Shown here: one piece after another, positions 50,724-54,532 of the stretch
Layout: every line of letters begins with the position of its first letter
Position numbering within the stretch: the first letter of the stretch is position 1
Source: RYN-133 sp036497285
Lineage (GTDB): Bacteria > Actinomycetota > Actinomycetes > Mycobacteriales > Jatrophihabitantaceae
DNA: 54,532 nt
Direction: 5' to 3'
NCBI GenBank assembly: GCA_036497285.1
Contig: DASXJR010000094.1
Span: 1-54,532, forward strand
The notes under the pieces: model-generated
The model's database searches: none
The model's input: the letters and a program-made list of their open reading frames with translations, nothing else
What the model was told of the DNA's origin: nothing
Program-made: the position numbers and the translations under genes

Positions 50724-51623
50724 CTATGCGTAGGCGGCCGGGTTGTCGCGGTAGGCGTCGCGACAGCCGGGCCCGCAGAAGTACACCGGGCCGGACGGCA
50801 TGTCCAGGTGCAGCGAGGCCTCGACCGCGGCCACAGTCATGCCGCACACCGGATCGATCGCGGTCGCCGCGGTGGGCTGTACCTCCACCGACGACACCGA
50901 GGAGCGCGGCTCGTGCAGCACCTCGACGATCTCGGCCAGAATCGACAGCGCGACCTCGGGCGGAGTACGGGCGCCGATGTCCAGTCCGGCAGGGCTGTGC
51001 ACCCGCTTGCGCAGGTCGTCGCTCAGATCCAGCCCGTCCAGCACTCCGACGCCGCGCCGGCGTGACGCGACCAGCGCGACGTACGGCACGTCGGCCTGGA
51101 GCGCCCTGGTGAGAACCAGCGCCTCGTCGTTGCCGTGCGAGGCCACCACCACGGCTTTGGTCGCTGCCGGGAACTCGGCCTCCGCGGCAGGAAGCGCCCG
51201 GACGCTCTGCCCGAACATCCGGTCCGCCCGCAGCAACGCCGTCGCGATCGGCGCCTGACCGAACACGAGCACGACCGGCTGCGGCGTGGACGGCTCGAGG
51301 AAGATCTCGAGCGCTCCGCCGGACAGGCACGGGTTATGCCGCACGATCACATCCGGGTCTGCCGTGACCGTCGATTCGTCCGGCACGATCCGCAGCAACC
51401 GCGCCTCGCCGAACGCGAGCGCCTCGAGGGCCTCGGTGCGCACGGTCGACTCGGCGCATTCGCCGCCCACGAACCCGTCGATGCGCCCGTCCGGATACAC
51501 CAGTGCGGCATCGCCGGCCTTGGCACTGGTCGGCCGCTCGGCCCGCACCACCGTCGCCCACACGAACGGCGTCTCCGCCTCGGTGAGCGAGGCGGCCCGG
51601 CCGGCCAGATCGACGCGCGACAT
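50724..51623 (-). CDS. XdhC/CoxI-type accessory protein fused to a YHS domain
   Basis: A 299-residue protein starting at ATG 51623 (TGATG overlap with coxL). The N-terminal XdhC_CoxI part has TPFVWATVVRAERPTSAKAG and GGECAESTVRTEALEALAFG. A Rossmann-type C-terminal domain has VVLVFGQAPIATALLRADRM and LDIGARTPPEVALSILAEIV. A YHS domain follows with DPVCGMTVAAVEASLHL and YFCGPGCRDAYR. XdhC proteins deliver and sulphurate molybdenum cofactor for xanthine/CO dehydrogenases. The YHS cysteines may bind a metal, perhaps the copper of the active site. Confidence 0.88.
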   Translation of the reverse strand: MSRVDLAGRAASLTEAETPFVWATVVRAERPTSAKAGDAALVYPDGRIDGFVGGECAESTVRTEALEALAFGEARLLRIVPDESTVTADPDVIVRHNPCLSGGALEIFLEPSTPQPVVLVFGQAPIATALLRADRMFGQSVRALPAAEAEFPAATKAVVVASHGNDEALVLTRALQADVPYVALVASRRRGVGVLDGLDLSDDLRKRVHSPAGLDIGARTPPEVALSILAEIVEVLHEPRSSVSSVEVQPTAATAIDPVCGMTVAAVEASLHLDMPSGPVYFCGPGCRDAYRDNPAAYA

Positions 51624-53998
51624 CAGTCCGTGATCGCCAGATCGGTGCGCAGCGGACGTCCCTGGATCGTGCGCCAGACCTGCGCCGGCGTGAACGGCAT
51701 GTCCGCGTGCCGCACGCCGTACGGCTTGAGCGCGTCGAGCACGGCGTTGACCACTGCAGCGGGCGACCCCACCGTGGCCGACTCCCCGACCCCCTTCACG
51801 CCGATCGGGTGGTGCGGCGACGGCGTCACGGTCTCGCCGAGCTCCCAGGAAGGGCACTCCATCGAGGTGGGCAGTTGGTAATCCATGAACGAACCGCCCA
51901 GACAGTTGCCGTCCTCGTCGAAAGCGATCACCTCGCTGAGGGCCATGCCGATACCGTCCGCCAACCCGCCGTGGATCTGCCCTTCGACGATCGTCGGGTT
52001 GATCCGCGGGCCGCAGTCGTCGACGGCGACGAACCGGCGCACCTTCACCTCACCCGTCGCGGGATCGACGTCGACGACGCAGATGTAGGCACCGAACGGA
52101 TAGGTCAGGTTCGGCGGGTTGTAGACGCACGCCGCGTCGAGGTGGCCCTCCACGCCCTCGGGAAGCTCCAGTGCTCCGTGTGCGGCCAACGCGACTTCCT
52201 GGATGGTCTTGGCCGAAGACGGATCGCCCTTGACCGTGAACGTCCCGTTCTCGAACTCGAGATCCTCCGGGGCGATCTCGAGCATGGCCGCGGCGACGAT
52301 CCGGGCCTTGTCGACCACCCGCTTCGACGCGACTGCGACCGCGCCACCGGACACCGGCGTCGACCGGCTGCCGTAGGTGCCGAGCCCGAACGGGGTGTTG
52401 TCGGTGTCGCCGTGCACCACCTCGATGTCCTCGGACGGAATCCCCGTCACGTGCGAGACGATCTGCGCAAATGTCGTCTCATGCCCCTGACCCTGCGACT
52501 GGACGGACAACCGCACGACCGCCTTGCCGGTCGGGTGCACGCGCACCTCGGCACCGTCGGCCATGCCCAGCCCGAGGATGTCCATGTGCTTGCGCGGGCC
52601 GGCGCCGACGCCTTCGGTGAAGAAACTGACGCCGATACCCATGAGCTCGCCGCGCTCACGCTTCTCGGCCTGGTCGCGACGCAGCGCCTCGTAGCCGGCC
52701 AGATCCATCGCGGTGCGTAGTGCGCGCGGGTAGTTGCCCGAGTCGTACTCCCACCCCGTCGGGGTCAGGTACGGGAACTGCTCGGGCTTGAGCAGGTTCT
52801 GCATACGCAGCTCGGCGGGATCCATGTCGAGTTCGTGCGCGAGGCAGTCGACGATCCGCTCGACCGCGTAAACCGCCTCGGTGATCCGGAACGAGCAGGC
52901 GTATGCAACTCCGCCGGGCGCTTTGTTGGTGTAGACGCCGGTCACCTTGCAGTGCGCGGCCGGGTAGTCGTAGCTGCCGGTGAAGATGTGGAAGAAGCCG
53001 GCGGGGAACTTCGTGGGCTGTGCGGTGTTGTTGAACGCACCGTGGTCGGCGAGCACGTCCACCTTCAACGCGAGGATCTTGCCCTGCCGGGTCGCCGCGA
53101 CCGCCGTCTTCATGTGGTAGTCGCGGGCGAACGAGGTGGACATCAAGTTCTCGGAACGGTCCTCGACCCATTTCACCGGCTTGCCGGTGACGATCGACCC
53201 GACCACCGACAGCACATAGCCCGGGTAGATGCCGACCTTGTTGCCGAACCCGCCGCCGATGTCCGGACTGAGGACGCGGATTTTGTGCTCCGGCAAGCCG
53301 GCGACGATCGCATACAGCGTGCGGTGCGCGTGCGGCGCCTGCGTGTTGCAGTAGATCGTCAGCTTGCCCGTCACCTTGTCCATGTCGGCGATCGAGCCAC
53401 AGGTCTCCAACGGTGCGGGATGCACCCGCGGGTACAGGATGTCCTGCTCGACCACGACCTCGGCGTTCTCGAATGCCGCGTCGGTCGCGGCGGCGTCGCC
53501 GGCCTCCCAGTCGAAGATGTGGTTGTCGGTCTTGCCTTCGATGTCGTCGCGGATCACCGGCGCATCGGGACGCAGCGCCTTGAGCGCGTCGATAACCGGC
53601 GGGAGCGGCTCGTAGTCGACGTCGATCAGTTCGAGTGCGTCTCGCGCCGAGTAACGGTCCTCGGCAACGACGAAGGCGACCTCTTGGCCGTGGAAGCGCA
53701 CCTTGTCGGTCGCGAGCACGGCCACGACGTCGTGCGACAGGGACGGCATCCACGCCAGGTTCAGCGTCTCGAGCAGCGCGCCGGTGATGACGGCCTTGAC
53801 CTTCGGGTGCGCCTCGGCCTGGGACGTGTCGATCGACAAGATCTTCGCGTGCGCGAACGGGCTGCGCAGCACGGCACCGTGCAGCATGCCGGGCAGCGTG
53901 ATGTCGTCGATGTAGTTGCCCTTGCCGCGCAGGAACCGGGCGTCCTACTTGCGGTGCCGGCGCCCGAATCCGACGGCGGCTTCCTCGACCGTAGTCAT
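51623..53998 (-). CDS. coxL: Form I aerobic CO dehydrogenase large subunit, with in-frame TAG at codon 18
   Basis: CoxL carries the Mo-Cu active site that oxidises CO with water. From ATG 53998 the reading frame has 791 residues, the family length. The form I active-site loop AYACSFR is present with Cys368, and GVGESATVGSPAAVVNAV is near the C-terminus. Codon 18 (53945-53947) is TAG where the family has Glu in the RRKED-type segment: the sequence reads GFGRRHRK, stop, DARFLRGKGNYIDDITLPGM. Everything after is intact. Translation could restart at ATG 53887, losing 37 residues. Point mutation, sequencing error or readthrough are possible. Confidence 0.85.
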
Positions 53999-54059
53999 GA
54001 GCGTGCCCGCAGCAGGCAGCGTGGCCCCGCGCAGCGCTGGTCAGCGTTTACTCCGGTTG

Positions 54060-54532
<473 letters not shown>

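Overview
The window is a 54.5 kb stretch of a high-GC actinobacterial chromosome. Codon use is strongly GC-rich, GTG and TTG starts are common, stop/start overlaps of 1-4 bp are frequent, and several gene clusters are actinobacterial: rbfA-ylxP-infB-ylxR-nusA-rimP next to a DUF4439 pair, and dxr-rip1-ispG-DUF4081 GNAT. A NamH-like Rieske hydroxylase, acyl-ACP desaturase, Eis-like acetyltransferase and DUF2631 protein point towards the Mycobacteriales/Frankiales side of the phylum. I cannot name a genus. No prophage, transposase, integrase or CRISPR array is visible.

Layout. 1-11.5 kb: translation and RNA-maturation block on the minus strand (ribF 3'-truncated by the window edge, truB, rbfA, ylxP, infB, ylxR, nusA, rimP) with a HIT-like protein, an APH-like kinase, a MATE exporter and a membrane protein between. 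11.6-19.2 kb: DUF4439 pair, Eis-like acetyltransferase, a heterodimeric ABC exporter, a HAD phosphatase and a DUF4081 GNAT. 19.3-24.5 kb: ispG, rip1, dxr and glutamate decarboxylase. 24.5-30.6 kb: a Dyp-peroxidase remnant beside an IdeR/DtxR-like iron box, 5-oxoprolinase pxpABC, a phosphate transporter with its DUF47 partner, purU, bcp, a DksA-type zinc protein and a short-variable-arm tRNA with a UAG anticodon. 30.7-38.5 kb: NamH-like protein, desaturase with a palindromic operator, stress protein, esterase, secreted protease and an MprF-like protein. 38.4-48.8 kb: a polyamine locus. 48.8-54.5 kb: renalase-like oxidoreductase, SCO6745-like protein, a 26-codon ORF and part of an aerobic CO dehydrogenase cluster (xdhC-YHS, coxL, coxS).

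How genes work together. The polyamine locus joins a PotADBC-type importer and a PuuB-like amine oxidase in one coupled operon. Agmatinase and a saccharopine-dehydrogenase-family protein form a second coupled pair, and an Lrp/AsnC regulator with a SpuC-like aminotransferase lies divergently. Together they look like a uptake and catabolism module for agmatine or putrescine. CoxS and CoxL would form part of a form I molybdenum-copper CO dehydrogenase, but coxL carries an in-frame TAG at codon 18.

Most notable observations: the coxL stop codon; a 67-bp nested palindromic element present twice, one copy filling exactly the space between a stop and a start codon; the unusual tRNA; the peroxidase remnant abutting the iron box; and the polyamine locus containing a saccharopine-dehydrogenase-like enzyme.
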